Shown: positions 1 through 8,560 of the stretch, piece by piece | Position numbering within the stretch: position 1 is the stretch's first letter | Layout: every line of letters starts with the position of its first letter | DNA from: an uncultured Roseburia sp. | GTDB taxonomy: Bacteria > Bacillota > Clostridia > Lachnospirales > Lachnospiraceae | DNA: 22,410 nucleotides | Assembly: GCA_947057405.1 (NCBI GenBank) | Contig: CAMSEJ010000002.1 | Span: 1 to 22,410, forward strand | Reading direction: 5' to 3' | Program-made: the position numbers and the translations under genes | Notes under the pieces: generated by a model | Database searches by the model: none | What the model was told of the DNA's origin: nothing | What the model saw: the letters and a program-made list of their open reading frames with translations, nothing else

Positions 1-425
1 CCATCCATGCGTTCCAGCTGCCGCACTGCCGCCTCTATCTTCTCCGGCAGCCAGCAGTCGTCCTGATCGCAGAACCCTATGTAAGAAGCCTTCGGATTGC
101 TTCCTGAAAGCAGCTCAAAAAAGCTTCTGTTTACTCCTAAGTTTGCCCCCTGGTAAGCGTGAATATTCTGATGCAGCTCCTCGTACTCCTTTAAAATCAC
201 AAAAGTATCATCCGTTGATCCGTCGTCCCGGATCAAAATATCCACATCCGGATAGCTCTGTCCCAGGATCGAATCCAGCTGTTCCCGGATAAACTCCTCG
301 CCGTTGTAGGTAGACATCAGAATCTGTACCTTGCCCGAACCCCCGTAAGAGTCGTCGTCCTGTATTCCTGTTTCGTTTGCCTTATTTGTATGGTTATTCG
401 CGTCACCGCATATCTCACTATTCAT
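1..425 (-). CDS. Family 2 glycosyltransferase (GT-A), C-terminus cut off by window edge
   Basis: Reading the minus strand from the ATG at 425 gives 142 codons that stay open to the left edge, so only the N-terminal part is present. After a hydrophilic 30-residue leader comes a GT-A nucleotide-binding fold: VQILMSTYNGEEFI (33-46), DDGSTDDT (67-74) and the metal-binding region FCDQDDCW (118-125). These are hallmarks of GT2 enzymes that transfer sugars such as rhamnose from nucleotide donors onto surface polysaccharide. The start lies 27 bases after the DUF2304 gene's stop; AAGGAGAAG is upstream but about 18 bases away, with a purine-rich AAGAAGAAAG just before ATG, so the start is probable rather than certain. 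It is the last visible member of the glycan module. Acceptor and exact sugar cannot be told. Confidence 0.85.
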   Translation of the reverse strand, partial: MNSEICGDANNHTNKANETGIQDDDSYGGSGKVQILMSTYNGEEFIREQLDSILGQSYPDVDILIRDDGSTDDTFVILKEYEELHQNIHAYQGANLGVNRSFFELLSGSNPKASYIGFCDQDDCWLPEKIEAAVRQLERMD

Positions 426-452
426 CTTTCTTCTTAAAAACTTCTCCTTTTT

Positions 453-833
453 TTATTTTTTATCGTCAAAGCCCGCCGCTGCTCCGGCCCGGTTTTGGTT
501 CTCCATCCGCTCTTCCAGCAGCGCGATTTCCTGTGTCAGCCGTTTTAGCTGCTCCGCCTGCCGGGATACCTTCACCGTCAGCGAAAACAAAAGCAGCAGT
601 GTAAAACAGAACCCAAAGAAAAACATCATATTAACCGGAAGCTCGATTCCCAGCAGATGCACCAGGTAATTCATAATCCCCGGAAACAAATCCAATACCA
701 GCACCACGCCCCCCACCGTCAGCCAGGACAGGGCAAACCGGATGTCAAGCGTTTCTTTCCGCACCATATTTGCAATAAACAAAAGCGCCAGCACCACCAG
801 GGCGGCTACAATTATCTGTATTTTCAAACTCAT
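453..833 (-). CDS. DUF2304 family small membrane protein
   Basis: This 126-residue protein has three hydrophobic segments (about 7-22, 33-53 and 67-86) followed by a charged, coiled-coil-like tail (about 87-115, KVSRQAEQLKRLTQEIALLEERMENQ). Size, topology and neighbours match the DUF2304 family, which is usually encoded beside DPM1-like glycosyltransferases. I infer it is a membrane partner or anchor for the adjacent glycosyltransferases; no catalytic motif is visible. GGAGG lies nine bases before the ATG and overlaps the end of the upstream glycosyltransferase gene (six-base gap), which suggests coupled translation. Family assignment is from pattern and context, not a search. Confidence 0.8.
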   Translation of the reverse strand: MSLKIQIIVAALVVLALLFIANMVRKETLDIRFALSWLTVGGVVLVLDLFPGIMNYLVHLLGIELPVNMMFFFGFCFTLLLLFSLTVKVSRQAEQLKRLTQEIALLEERMENQNRAGAAAGFDDKK

Positions 834-839
834 CGCGCC

Positions 840-1562
840 CTACCTCCGAACTGCCGCAATTAAAATCGCAAGCGTTACCTTTATCATGTAGTATACCGAT
901 TTTGCGGGAGAAATCGACGAAACGCCCTCTTCCCTCGCATTCATCTGTACCGGGATTTCGTCCACCCGCCCGCCTTTTTTTAAAATGGCGACTACGCTTT
1001 CCGGCTCCGGATAATCCTTCGGATAATTCTTCGCGTACAGCCCGATTACTTCCCGGCCCGCCATGCGCATACCGGAAGTCGGATCGGTTATTTTCTGCCC
1101 TGTTATAAGCCGAATCAAAGCGGTAAAATAACGGATGCCAAGACGCCTTATCCCCGTGGACTGGAAGCCCTCTTTTTTGATATACCGCGAACCGATCACC
1201 ATATCCAGATTCCCGCTTAACAGCTTGTCTGCCATGGCGTCCAGATATTTGGCATTGTGCTGTCCGTCGCCGTCAAACTGTACCGCAATATCATATCCGT
1301 TGCGCCAGGCATACGCGTATCCGGTCTGCACGCCGCCTCCGATTCCCAGATTGACCGGAAGGTTTATCACATGGAAGCCGTTCTTTCGGCATACCTCAAG
1401 CGTCTGATCCGTAGAACAGTCATTGACAACCACATAATCAAAATCCGGCGCATGCTCAAGAATGTCCCGAACCGTCCTCTCAATCCCGCCCTGTTCATTA
1501 TATGCAGGGATAATCACCAGTTTTCTTACCATGCGCTCCGCAGGTTTTCCCGTTTTACTCAT
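840..1562 (-). CDS. DPM1-like family 2 glycosyltransferase
   Basis: The product has 240 residues from the ATG at 1562. That start has GGAG eight bases upstream and overlaps the preceding stop as ATGA; a longer reading frame reaches 1607 but would overlap the upstream gene by 49 bases. Visible GT-A motifs are LVIIPAYNEQGG (15-26), VNDCSTD (46-52), the DxD region FDGDGQH (96-102), GSRY (124-127) and PEPE (185-188). This pattern is that of polyprenyl-phosphate sugar transferases (dolichyl-phosphate mannose synthase type), which load a sugar onto a lipid carrier at the cytoplasmic membrane face. Together with the DUF2142 GT-C-like protein upstream, it could supply a polyprenyl-phosphate-sugar that the GT-C enzyme uses outside the membrane. 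Sugar identity is not determinable here. The C-terminus (about 223-238) is hydrophobic and may associate with the membrane. Confidence 0.88.
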   Translation of the reverse strand: MSKTGKPAERMVRKLVIIPAYNEQGGIERTVRDILEHAPDFDYVVVNDCSTDQTLEVCRKNGFHVINLPVNLGIGGGVQTGYAYAWRNGYDIAVQFDGDGQHNAKYLDAMADKLLSGNLDMVIGSRYIKKEGFQSTGIRRLGIRYFTALIRLITGQKITDPTSGMRMAGREVIGLYAKNYPKDYPEPESVVAILKKGGRVDEIPVQMNAREEGVSSISPAKSVYYMIKVTLAILIAAVRR

Positions 1563-3583
1563 AATATTCTCTCCAATGACATCAGAATGCCGTATACCGC
1601 GACACACTGCAGGGCGACTGCAAGAAACATGTAACGGCTGCCCCTGTCTTTTTTCAGGGAAAGATTCTTACTGCAGAACAGCAGCAAAAAGAGAGGGAGC
1701 AGCGGCAGAAAATACCGCCCCTGGATCCCCGCAATGGTAATGGAACCCTTCGGCGTCCAGCTCATAAACATAGATGCAAACACCATTGCTCCGGACAAAA
1801 CACAGACTGCGGCAAACGAAACCTTTTGAAGCACCGTCACCTCCTGCTGCACGCCGCCCGTGCCTTCCACCCGCTGTACGGATAAAAGCATCAGAAGCAA
1901 AAGCCCGTAAATGACAATTCGTGAAACAAATACATTCAGCCAGCTAAGCTGCATCCCGAGCATCGTCTCCAGAAAACCGTCCCCGGACAAAAACAGGGTG
2001 CGCACCGTCATCGTAAGGAACGTCATCGGCTCGGACAGAATGCCCGCCGCCCCGTATGCCTTCCCTTCCAGATAGGACCCGGCGGCCTGCTCTGCGGTCG
2101 GGCTTGCCACATACAGCACATAGCTTAATGTGCCGGACAGAAATGCAGACACGGCAACGGCTGCCATACAGCCCACAAACACCCATTTCTTCTTCCGATC
2201 CGCAAAACGGCTCACCGGAATCAGCATGGTTAAAAGGCATAACGGCATATACGTGCCGCCCTTGCAGATCGACAGAATAACCATAAACACAACATACAGC
2301 GCCACCTGCCACCTTCGGATCGGCTCTTTTTGATAAAACAATCCAAACAGCACCGCAAGATACAAAAAAGCAATTTCGATCACAACGGAATCATAGGAAT
2401 ATGAACAGCACTGCTGGATGGTCATCGGCAGGATCGCCATGATAAACGCTGCCGGCTTGGCAAACGGCATCAGCCGGATAAACCAGTACATCGCCAGCAG
2501 ATAACAGAGAATGCAGCACAGCCTGCCCAGATAAATTACCAGCAGACCGTTCAGACCAAGCAGGCGTCCAAGTGAAAGCCCAATGATACCGGGCAGGTAC
2601 GTCACGGCAGGCGCCTGGGTATCGGGACGTTTGATCTCCTTGACGCCCTCCTTCCTCCCGGACGAAAACAGACTGTCCTTTAAATCGTCATACTCCGAAA
2701 GCGACGGTGTCGCATCGAATACCGAAAGCGCCGTAAAATCCTCCTTATCCATCCGCAGCAGCCCGTCTTTTGCCTGTCCGCGTCCCGTCAGATAGTTAGA
2801 ATAATAATACGCTTCTTTTAAATGTACTTCCTCGTCCGGTACGGAAAGCGGCGGCAAAAGCAGCAGATACACCACCGCAAGAACCGATCCGGCAAACAAA
2901 AACACCTGCTCCGGCTTTAAACGCAGTACGGCAAAGCCCAGGTAGGTCCCAAGCAGCAGCAGGTATAACAGCGCCGCTCCGAAAACCGCCCACTGCTTCC
3001 AGTAGGTGAACTGGTACTGCGCCGTCTGGATATTTAACGTGTAATCAGCGGCCTCGCCGTTTATGCGAAGCGCCGCGCCGGAAACGTCCTCCGTATAGCC
3101 GATTTTCAAACCGACGTCTGTTCGGATGCCTTCGGCGTCCAGCACGATGGTAAGCGTCCTGCCCTTCCACCCCTCCTGAGCGGCCGGAAACGACGCCACC
3201 AGAACCTGATCATCCGCAAGCGCATAAACGTCATAATCCGCATGCATGACAGACGTCCCCGTTTCGTCCCTAATATCCAGGCGGAGCACGCCCAGATCCA
3301 AATCCTTTTCATTGGAAACCAGATTGCCGAGCGTATCTTCGTCCAGCGAAATCCGCATACCGGCGCTCAGCAGCCGATCCGACGGGTACGAAAAAGACTG
3401 TTCGATCCGATCGCCGTCCGAAAGCAGGTAAAAATACTCTTCCTGCGCCTTAGCCTGTGTCTCCATCCGCGGCAGTACCATACGCGTCAAAATGGTGGTC
3501 TTATATACAAAGAACGCGGCAATGATAAAAATCACGGTAAGCGCCCCTATTTCGATCCGGTTTTTCCTGTCTAACCTGTGCAT
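1559..3583 (-). CDS. DUF2142 family polytopic membrane protein (GT-C-like)
   Basis: A 674-residue protein with an N-terminal membrane helix (about 12-30), an extracytoplasmic beta-rich domain (about 40-195), then roughly ten more membrane helices to the C-terminus. The loop after the third hydrophobic segment carries PPLSVPDEEVHLKEAYYY (244-261). This Pro-Asp-Glu...His signature is typical of DUF2142 proteins and resembles the acidic first-loop motif of GT-C glycosyltransferases, which use polyprenyl-phosphate-linked sugars. I infer a role in adding sugars to surface glycans outside the membrane. AGGAGG follows the HPr stop codon directly (TAGGAGG), 13 bases before the ATG, so expression is likely coupled to the upstream genes. 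The gene ends in an ATGA overlap with the glycosyltransferase downstream. Confidence 0.82.
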   Translation of the reverse strand: MHRLDRKNRIEIGALTVIFIIAAFFVYKTTILTRMVLPRMETQAKAQEEYFYLLSDGDRIEQSFSYPSDRLLSAGMRISLDEDTLGNLVSNEKDLDLGVLRLDIRDETGTSVMHADYDVYALADDQVLVASFPAAQEGWKGRTLTIVLDAEGIRTDVGLKIGYTEDVSGAALRINGEAADYTLNIQTAQYQFTYWKQWAVFGAALLYLLLLGTYLGFAVLRLKPEQVFLFAGSVLAVVYLLLLPPLSVPDEEVHLKEAYYYSNYLTGRGQAKDGLLRMDKEDFTALSVFDATPSLSEYDDLKDSLFSSGRKEGVKEIKRPDTQAPAVTYLPGIIGLSLGRLLGLNGLLVIYLGRLCCILCYLLAMYWFIRLMPFAKPAAFIMAILPMTIQQCCSYSYDSVVIEIAFLYLAVLFGLFYQKEPIRRWQVALYVVFMVILSICKGGTYMPLCLLTMLIPVSRFADRKKKWVFVGCMAAVAVSAFLSGTLSYVLYVASPTAEQAAGSYLEGKAYGAAGILSEPMTFLTMTVRTLFLSGDGFLETMLGMQLSWLNVFVSRIVIYGLLLLMLLSVQRVEGTGGVQQEVTVLQKVSFAAVCVLSGAMVFASMFMSWTPKGSITIAGIQGRYFLPLLPLFLLLFCSKNLSLKKDRGSRYMFLAVALQCVAVYGILMSLERIL

Positions 3584-3600
3584 GTTTATCGGATGTCCTC

Positions 3601-3864
3601 CTATTCGCCAAACCCTTCCTCAATCAGCGCCACAAGTACCTTAAGCGCCTCTTCTTCGTCTTCTCCGTCGCAGACAAGCTCTATTTCGTCGCCCGATTTG
3701 ATACATGCCCCGAGCACACTCAGCACGCTCTTCGCATTTGCCGTGTTGCCCCGGTACAAAAACGTAATCAGCGACTTAAAATTCATTGCTTCCCTGCAGA
3801 GTATTCCCGCCGGACGCAGATGCAGCCCGGTGGGATTTTTAATTGTAACTTTCCGGCTTACCAT
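3601..3864 (-). CDS. HPr family phosphocarrier protein
   Basis: This 87-residue protein has the full HPr layout: NPTGLHLRPA (10-19) with the phospho-accepting His15, and NAKSVLSVLG (43-52) with Ser46, the site modified by HPr kinase/phosphorylase in Firmicutes. The residue after His15 is Leu instead of the usual Ala, a mild departure. Because both His15 and Ser46 are present it is not a Crh-type protein (which lacks His15), and it should be able to take phosphate from Enzyme I and signal carbon status. AGGAGG sits seven bases before the ATG; glmM ends 16 bases upstream and the DUF2142 gene starts 17 bases downstream. No ptsI gene is beside it, so whether this is the main PTS HPr or a dedicated paralogue is open. 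Confidence 0.93.
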   Translation of the reverse strand: MVSRKVTIKNPTGLHLRPAGILCREAMNFKSLITFLYRGNTANAKSVLSVLGACIKSGDEIELVCDGEDEEEALKVLVALIEEGFGE

Positions 3865-3880
3865 GCAAACCCCTCCTAAA

Positions 3881-5230
3881 TCAAAGCATAGTATTTGTAA
3901 TCAGTTCCGCCAATTTGCCCGCTTCCTCCTCAATCACGCGCTGATCCTTTCCTTCGATCATCACGCGTACCAGAGGCTCCGTGCCGGACGGCCGGATCAA
4001 AACCCTGCCCTCCCCGTTAAATTTGGCTTCCAGCGCGACGATTGCTTCCGCAATCTCCGCATATTCCATATAGTGTTCCTTCTTGTGGTTCGGCACCTTC
4101 GCATTGACCAGCGCCTGCGGCAGCACCTCCATAATCTTTGCAAGCTCGGATAATTTTTCACCCGTCTCCTCCATTACCTTTAACAGCTGCAGGGCGCTAA
4201 GCAGACCGTCCCCCGTCGTATTGCTGTCTAAGAATATAATGTGCCCGGACTGCTCTCCGCCTAAATTGTAGCCGTTCTCCAGCATATTTTCCAGCACATA
4301 GCGGTCGCCCACCTTTGTCTTTTCAAGATGCAGCCCTTCCCGGTCCCCCATCAGGGTAAATCCAAGATTGGTCATTACCGTCACTACAATCGTATCGTTT
4401 TTGAGCCTGCCCTGTTTTTTCATATGATTCCCGACAATCGCCATAATCTGATCGCCGTCCACAATATTGCCCAGCTCGTCAATTGCAAGCATCCGGTCCG
4501 CGTCCCCGTCGAACGCGATTCCGACATCCGCTTTTTCATAAACAACGCGTGCCCGCAACTCTTCCATATGCGTCGAACCGCAGTTGGCGTTGATGTTCGT
4601 CCCGTCCGGATGGATGTGGATGGGCACCAGATTTGCACCAAGCTCCCGGAGCGTCTTGACCGACGTGTAATATGCCGCACCCTCCGCGCAGTCCACCACA
4701 ATTTTCATTCCGGACAAATCAATCGGCACGGTCTTTTTCATAAACCGCACATATTCGTCCTTGATATCCAGACGGTATTCGACTTTGCCGATCCCCGATC
4801 CGGTCGGCATCGGCACGTCCTTCATATTGTTCCGAATCAGCATCTCAATCTCATCCTCCAGCTGATCCGAAAGCTTATAGCCTTCCCCGTTGAAAAACTT
4901 GATCCCGTTGAACTCCATCGGGTTATGGGACGCCGAAATCACAACGCCCGCATCCACCTTATGTTTTCTGGCAAGGTAGGCAATTGCCGGGGTCGGCACG
5001 ACGCCCGCATAAATGGCATTTGCCCCGACGGAACAAATCCCCGCCATCAGCGCATTTGCCAGCATCCCGCCGGAAATTCTGGTATCGCAGCCTACAATTA
5101 TTGTAGGCTTGTGCTCCCTGTTTTTTGTCAGGACATATGCTCCTGCCTGCCCCAGCTTCATCGCCAGCTCAATGGTCAGCTCCGTCCCTGCCACACCGCG
5201 TACCCCGTCTGTACCAAACATTCTTCCCAT
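3881..5230 (-). CDS. glmM: Phosphoglucosamine mutase GlmM
   Basis: A 449-residue cytoplasmic enzyme that converts glucosamine-6-phosphate to glucosamine-1-phosphate on the way to UDP-GlcNAc for peptidoglycan. Visible motifs: FGTDGVRG (5-12), the phosphoserine loop [15 protein letters not shown] (97-111, active Ser101), metal-binding DGDADR (241-246), sugar-binding GGEQSGH (324-330) and phosphate-binding [11 protein letters not shown] (413-423). Length is normal for the family. GGAGG lies eight bases before ATG. It follows cdaR by 21 bases in the classical cdaA-cdaR-glmM order of Firmicutes, where GlmM is known to bind and restrain CdaA in several species, linking wall precursor flow to c-di-AMP. 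Confidence 0.98.
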   Translation of the reverse strand: MGRMFGTDGVRGVAGTELTIELAMKLGQAGAYVLTKNREHKPTIIVGCDTRISGGMLANALMAGICSVGANAIYAGVVPTPAIAYLARKHKVDAGVVISASHNPMEFNGIKFFNGEGYKLSDQLEDEIEMLIRNNMKDVPMPTGSGIGKVEYRLDIKDEYVRFMKKTVPIDLSGMKIVVDCAEGAAYYTSVKTLRELGANLVPIHIHPDGTNINANCGSTHMEELRARVVYEKADVGIAFDGDADRMLAIDELGNIVDGDQIMAIVGNHMKKQGRLKNDTIVVTVMTNLGFTLMGDREGLHLEKTKVGDRYVLENMLENGYNLGGEQSGHIIFLDSNTTGDGLLSALQLLKVMEETGEKLSELAKIMEVLPQALVNAKVPNHKKEHYMEYAEIAEAIVALEAKFNGEGRVLIRPSGTEPLVRVMIEGKDQRVIEEEAGKLAELITNTML

Positions 5231-5251
5231 ATTCGATTCCTCCTCTCCTTC

Positions 5252-6643
5252 CTATGCGCCCGGCTTCCTTGCCGCGCCTAAATTCGGCACGTCACTTCCG
5301 CCTGTCTGTGTATCCTTTTCTTCCGAATCCGCTTGCTCCGAATCTTTTTCTTCAGAGCCGTTCTCGTTTTTGTCCTCTTCGTTTTTATCGGTCTGTGTCC
5401 CCATGCCTTTGGGCACAATATCCACTGTTACGACCGTATTTCTTACCAGCGTGAATTTGCTGTCCAGATTCAGCTGCAGGCTCACGGTATGCTCTCCTTC
5501 CAGCATCCCACTGACATCAATGCTCCCGGTCAGAGAAGACGCTTTTAGTGCGTCAAGCTCGGACGAAAGCCCTTCCAGCTCCACCTCCACCGTATCCGTC
5601 AAAAACTTCACATCGCACCGGCTGTTCAGATTGCCTGCCGTAATATTGGCGGTAGGCATTTTATATTTCCGCTTCTCATGCTTTTCGATCTTGACTACGA
5701 CCGAAATTTTCGCCTGCCTGCTGTCATAAAGCGTGACACCGGACGGCAGATACGAGGTGATATCCACTTCCTTCTCAATATTGTCCACAGCGTCGGTCAA
5801 ATTAAGCACCTCTTCCGGTATGACAATGCTGTTTACCGTGTTCAGTACGGCGGGCAGTCCCTTAACCGTTACCGTCTGCGGGCTGTATTCTATACCAAGG
5901 TATTCGTAACCGTTCTGCAGCGTGCCTGTTGTCTGGAAATTAAGCGTCACTTCCTTGGTATCTAAAATTCGCACGGACACCATCACGTTTTGTATGTTAA
6001 ACGCCAGATCCTTGCTGTCGATTTCCCTGCCGTCCTTGTCATATAAAACCGGAATGACGCTGTCGGTAATATCCTGCGCCATCCCCTCCACATTGACCGT
6101 CGCAACCGCTTTGTCTACCGTTTCCACCACAGATGCCGGGCCGGAAACCCGCAAAAGCGTCGGCGACACGCTCGTTTCCCCGATGGCGTGCTTTCCCGCC
6201 ACGTCCCCTTCCGTCTGAACGGAAATCATAAACGGCTTGGAAACCAGATCCTCCACGTTTAATTCCAGATAATTGATCTTGCTTGCCACCGTCACAAAAC
6301 CGTTGTAGCGCTGCGGCGTAATTTCAATCGGAACACGGTTAAAGCCTTCGATCAGCTCCAAATCCGCCGTCGCCTTAAAATCCACATTGCTCATACGCTC
6401 CAGATAAGAGCGCTTCCCGCTCACTTTAAACGTGACCGTATTGCTGTTGTTGACAATCTCATAATATTTGCCGATTTCCGTAAGATAATCGCTGTTTTCC
6501 ACCGTAACCGTCGTAGTAAAAGTCCTTGTCGTCTTCGGGTCGTCGATATTCACAACTGCCAGCCACAAAATGGCCGCAAACATCACCGCAAGAAGCTTTA
6601 AGAGTAAATTATTCGTCGTCCACTTTATTATCTTTTTTAGCAT
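5252..6643 (-). CDS. cdaR: YbbR-domain protein CdaR, regulator of CdaA
   Basis: The product has 463 residues from the ATG at 6643, chosen because AAAGGAGG lies seven bases upstream; the open frame extends 16 codons further but without a better ribosome site. A single N-terminal membrane helix (about 13-31) is followed by about four YbbR-like beta domains (roughly 35-120, 130-215, 225-300, 315-400), placing the bulk outside the membrane. The last ~50 residues are a very acidic, Asp/Glu/Ser/Gly-rich tail ending AARKPGA. CdaR proteins modulate the diadenylate cyclase CdaA. The gene overlaps the end of cdaA by 35 bases, a strong sign of translational coupling. Confidence 0.93.
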   Translation of the reverse strand: MLKKIIKWTTNNLLLKLLAVMFAAILWLAVVNIDDPKTTRTFTTTVTVENSDYLTEIGKYYEIVNNSNTVTFKVSGKRSYLERMSNVDFKATADLELIEGFNRVPIEITPQRYNGFVTVASKINYLELNVEDLVSKPFMISVQTEGDVAGKHAIGETSVSPTLLRVSGPASVVETVDKAVATVNVEGMAQDITDSVIPVLYDKDGREIDSKDLAFNIQNVMVSVRILDTKEVTLNFQTTGTLQNGYEYLGIEYSPQTVTVKGLPAVLNTVNSIVIPEEVLNLTDAVDNIEKEVDITSYLPSGVTLYDSRQAKISVVVKIEKHEKRKYKMPTANITAGNLNSRCDVKFLTDTVEVELEGLSSELDALKASSLTGSIDVSGMLEGEHTVSLQLNLDSKFTLVRNTVVTVDIVPKGMGTQTDKNEEDKNENGSEEKDSEQADSEEKDTQTGGSDVPNLGAARKPGA

Positions 6644-7538
6644 TCCTAAGCCTCCTTTTGAGCAAGCCCTTGCGCTTGTTTTCCGGCTCAAATTTATTTA
6701 ACGCCTTTATATGCCCGCGCAGCCCCTCCTGGTCTAACTCACGGAACAGCCTGCCCCCCACGGCAACCGACACCCTGCCGTTTTCCTCGGACACGACGAT
6801 GGTCAGGGAATCACTGACCTCACTGATCCCCACCGCCGCCCGGTGCCTTGTGCCAAGCTCCTTGCTCAGCTCCATATTGTCGGAAAGGGGCAGATAACAG
6901 GTCGCGGATACAATCCGGTCCCCGCGTACAATGATCGCACCGTCATGCAGCGGCGTATTCTTCTCAAAAATATTAATTAAAAGCTGATTCGTCAAAACCG
7001 CGTCCAGAGCAATTCCGGTTCTCTCATACTCCGAAAGCACGACATTGTCTTCAATGACAATCAGCGCCCCGGTCTTGACCTTGCTCATCTCAAAACAGGC
7101 GCGCACCAGCTCGTTAATCGTCTTCTGGCTGATCTTTTCCGTCTCCTCCCTGCCGATATTAAACACCGCAAATCCTCTTAAAAAGGTCTTCTGCCCGAGC
7201 TGTTCGAGCGCCCTTCTCATCTCCGGCTGAAAGATTACCACAATCGCAATAACGCCTACATTCACCGCCTTTTCCGCCAGCCACAGAATCGTATTCATCT
7301 GGAATACCGCCGCCAGCATAAAAAACGCCAAAATCACCATTAGCCCTTTGAACAGCATCCATGCCCTTGTACTTTTAATCCACACCAGGATGGTATAGAA
7401 TAAGAACGCTATAATGATAATCTCTATAATATCAACATACGTGATTACCGGTAAATCGATCCATGTCAGATATTTGTCCCGAAACAGGGAAAACCTTGAC
7501 AGCATATGCTCCATGCGCCCCACTTCCTTTCCTGCCAT
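6609..7538 (-). CDS. cdaA: Membrane diadenylate cyclase CdaA (c-di-AMP synthase)
   Basis: A 309-residue protein that makes c-di-AMP from two ATP. Three N-terminal membrane helices (about 34-53, 62-80, 92-105) are followed by a DAC domain with the catalytic LHDGAIIV (197-204) and GTRHRAAVG (229-237) motifs and SEENG (250-254). A Lys/Arg-rich tail (288-303) follows. Two starts are possible: ATG 7538 has AGGAG only four bases upstream, while ATG 7514 (MEHMLSRF, 301 residues) has AAGGAAG at eight bases and may be the true one. The upstream membrane gene ends 15 bases before the longer start. c-di-AMP controls potassium and osmolyte transport and wall homeostasis in Firmicutes. Confidence 0.96.
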   Translation of the reverse strand: MAGKEVGRMEHMLSRFSLFRDKYLTWIDLPVITYVDIIEIIIIAFLFYTILVWIKSTRAWMLFKGLMVILAFFMLAAVFQMNTILWLAEKAVNVGVIAIVVIFQPEMRRALEQLGQKTFLRGFAVFNIGREETEKISQKTINELVRACFEMSKVKTGALIVIEDNVVLSEYERTGIALDAVLTNQLLINIFEKNTPLHDGAIIVRGDRIVSATCYLPLSDNMELSKELGTRHRAAVGISEVSDSLTIVVSEENGRVSVAVGGRLFRELDQEGLRGHIKALNKFEPENKRKGLLKRRLRNAKKDNKVDDE

Positions 7539-7553
7539 TCCGCTCCTGTCAGC

Positions 7554-8537
7554 CTATCTTATTTTTTTGTCCGTTTTATCCGAAATCTGTTTTTTCGATA
7601 CCCGTCCCCCGCCTTTTGAACTGAAACGCTTCACCCGTTTTTCCTTCTTTGCCACATACATTTTGGGAACCGCCTTGACATAATAATAATATTCGTCATC
7701 TTCAAATTGTACCCGCTCTGTTCTGGTATAATCCAAATTAAAACACAAAAATTCCAAAACCAGAGAAATCGCAAGCGCCAAAAGCGAGCTGACCACAAGC
7801 GGCACGGTCCTGCCCGTAATACCGAGCGCCAGATAACCCGCAAACAGAACCACAAAATTCACCAGACCGCCGATAATAATCGCCGCCAGCCAGGCATAAT
7901 CCACGGAAAGGCGCCGCACGAAATATACGACCGCCGTCACGACTGCAAACGCCGACAGCGTCAGAAACATCTCTTTATTGCCCAGTACCTGGTTCAGCGC
8001 CACCGTCAGCTTCGACGCGGCGGCAGCCTGATCCCCGCTTCCAAATACCGCCTCGTTCTGCTTGACTCCGTTCAGGAAAAACCATACCACCGTACCGCAG
8101 AAGACGGAAACCACGGAATAAGCCTTCCCCAGCAGCCCGACTGCCATCGGCATAACCGGCCCGATATGAAAATGCAGGCACAGCGGCATCAAAACGGTAT
8201 AAATCCCGTCACGGGGCGCGAACCTAAAATACAATAATCCCATCAGCGCAAACAGCACAAATGCTGCCAGAGCGGCCTCCAGCGCCAATGCATACAAATG
8301 CAGCAAAATCACGACGCCGGCCGCAAAAATCATGGCTCCAAGCGGCAAAATCGAACAAAACAGCGCCAGCGCCAGTCCCGCCGGCAGGGAGCTGATTTTC
8401 TCCATATAACCAATATTTCCATTTATAATCCAAAAAACACATGCTGCAAGCAGAAATTTAAACAACGGTTTTAAGTATATATCGTACTTTCCGTATGTGT
8501 TTTTTAATTTTTCTTTCAGTTCCAATAAAACCGTCAC
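7554..8537 (-). CDS. Conserved-looking polytopic membrane protein of unknown function, head of cda operon
   Basis: A 327-residue protein with about eight predicted membrane segments (roughly 25-42, 52-78, 82-104, 112-130, 131-155, 190-208, 214-236, 241-266). Its highly charged cytoplasmic-type tail carries an acidic-tyrosine patch EDDEYYYYV (279-287) followed by a basic stretch KKEKRVKRF (297-305). No transporter ATPase motif or catalytic signature is seen, and I do not recognise a named family. The start is GTG at 8537, supported by GGAGG eight bases upstream. It lies 15 bases before cdaA and 23 bases after the small membrane gene, so it is very probably co-expressed with the c-di-AMP synthase. 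An accessory role to CdaA/CdaR or to wall synthesis is inference only. Confidence 0.85.
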   Translation of the reverse strand: MTVLLELKEKLKNTYGKYDIYLKPLFKFLLAACVFWIINGNIGYMEKISSLPAGLALALFCSILPLGAMIFAAGVVILLHLYALALEAALAAFVLFALMGLLYFRFAPRDGIYTVLMPLCLHFHIGPVMPMAVGLLGKAYSVVSVFCGTVVWFFLNGVKQNEAVFGSGDQAAAASKLTVALNQVLGNKEMFLTLSAFAVVTAVVYFVRRLSVDYAWLAAIIIGGLVNFVVLFAGYLALGITGRTVPLVVSSLLALAISLVLEFLCFNLDYTRTERVQFEDDEYYYYVKAVPKMYVAKKEKRVKRFSSKGGGRVSKKQISDKTDKKIR

Positions 8538-8560
8538 GTCCTGCCCCTCCCCGACCGCTC

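Noticed and set aside
1563..1607. Longer N-terminus for the DPM1-like glycosyltransferase (start at 1607)
   Set aside because: The ATG at 1562 has a well-spaced GGAG and an ATGA overlap with the upstream stop; the extension lacks a ribosome site and family similarity.
4328..5281. 317-codon plus-strand ORF opposite glmM
   Set aside because: It lies antisense to an intact glmM, and its composition reflects the complementary codons; no family motif or ribosome site supports it.
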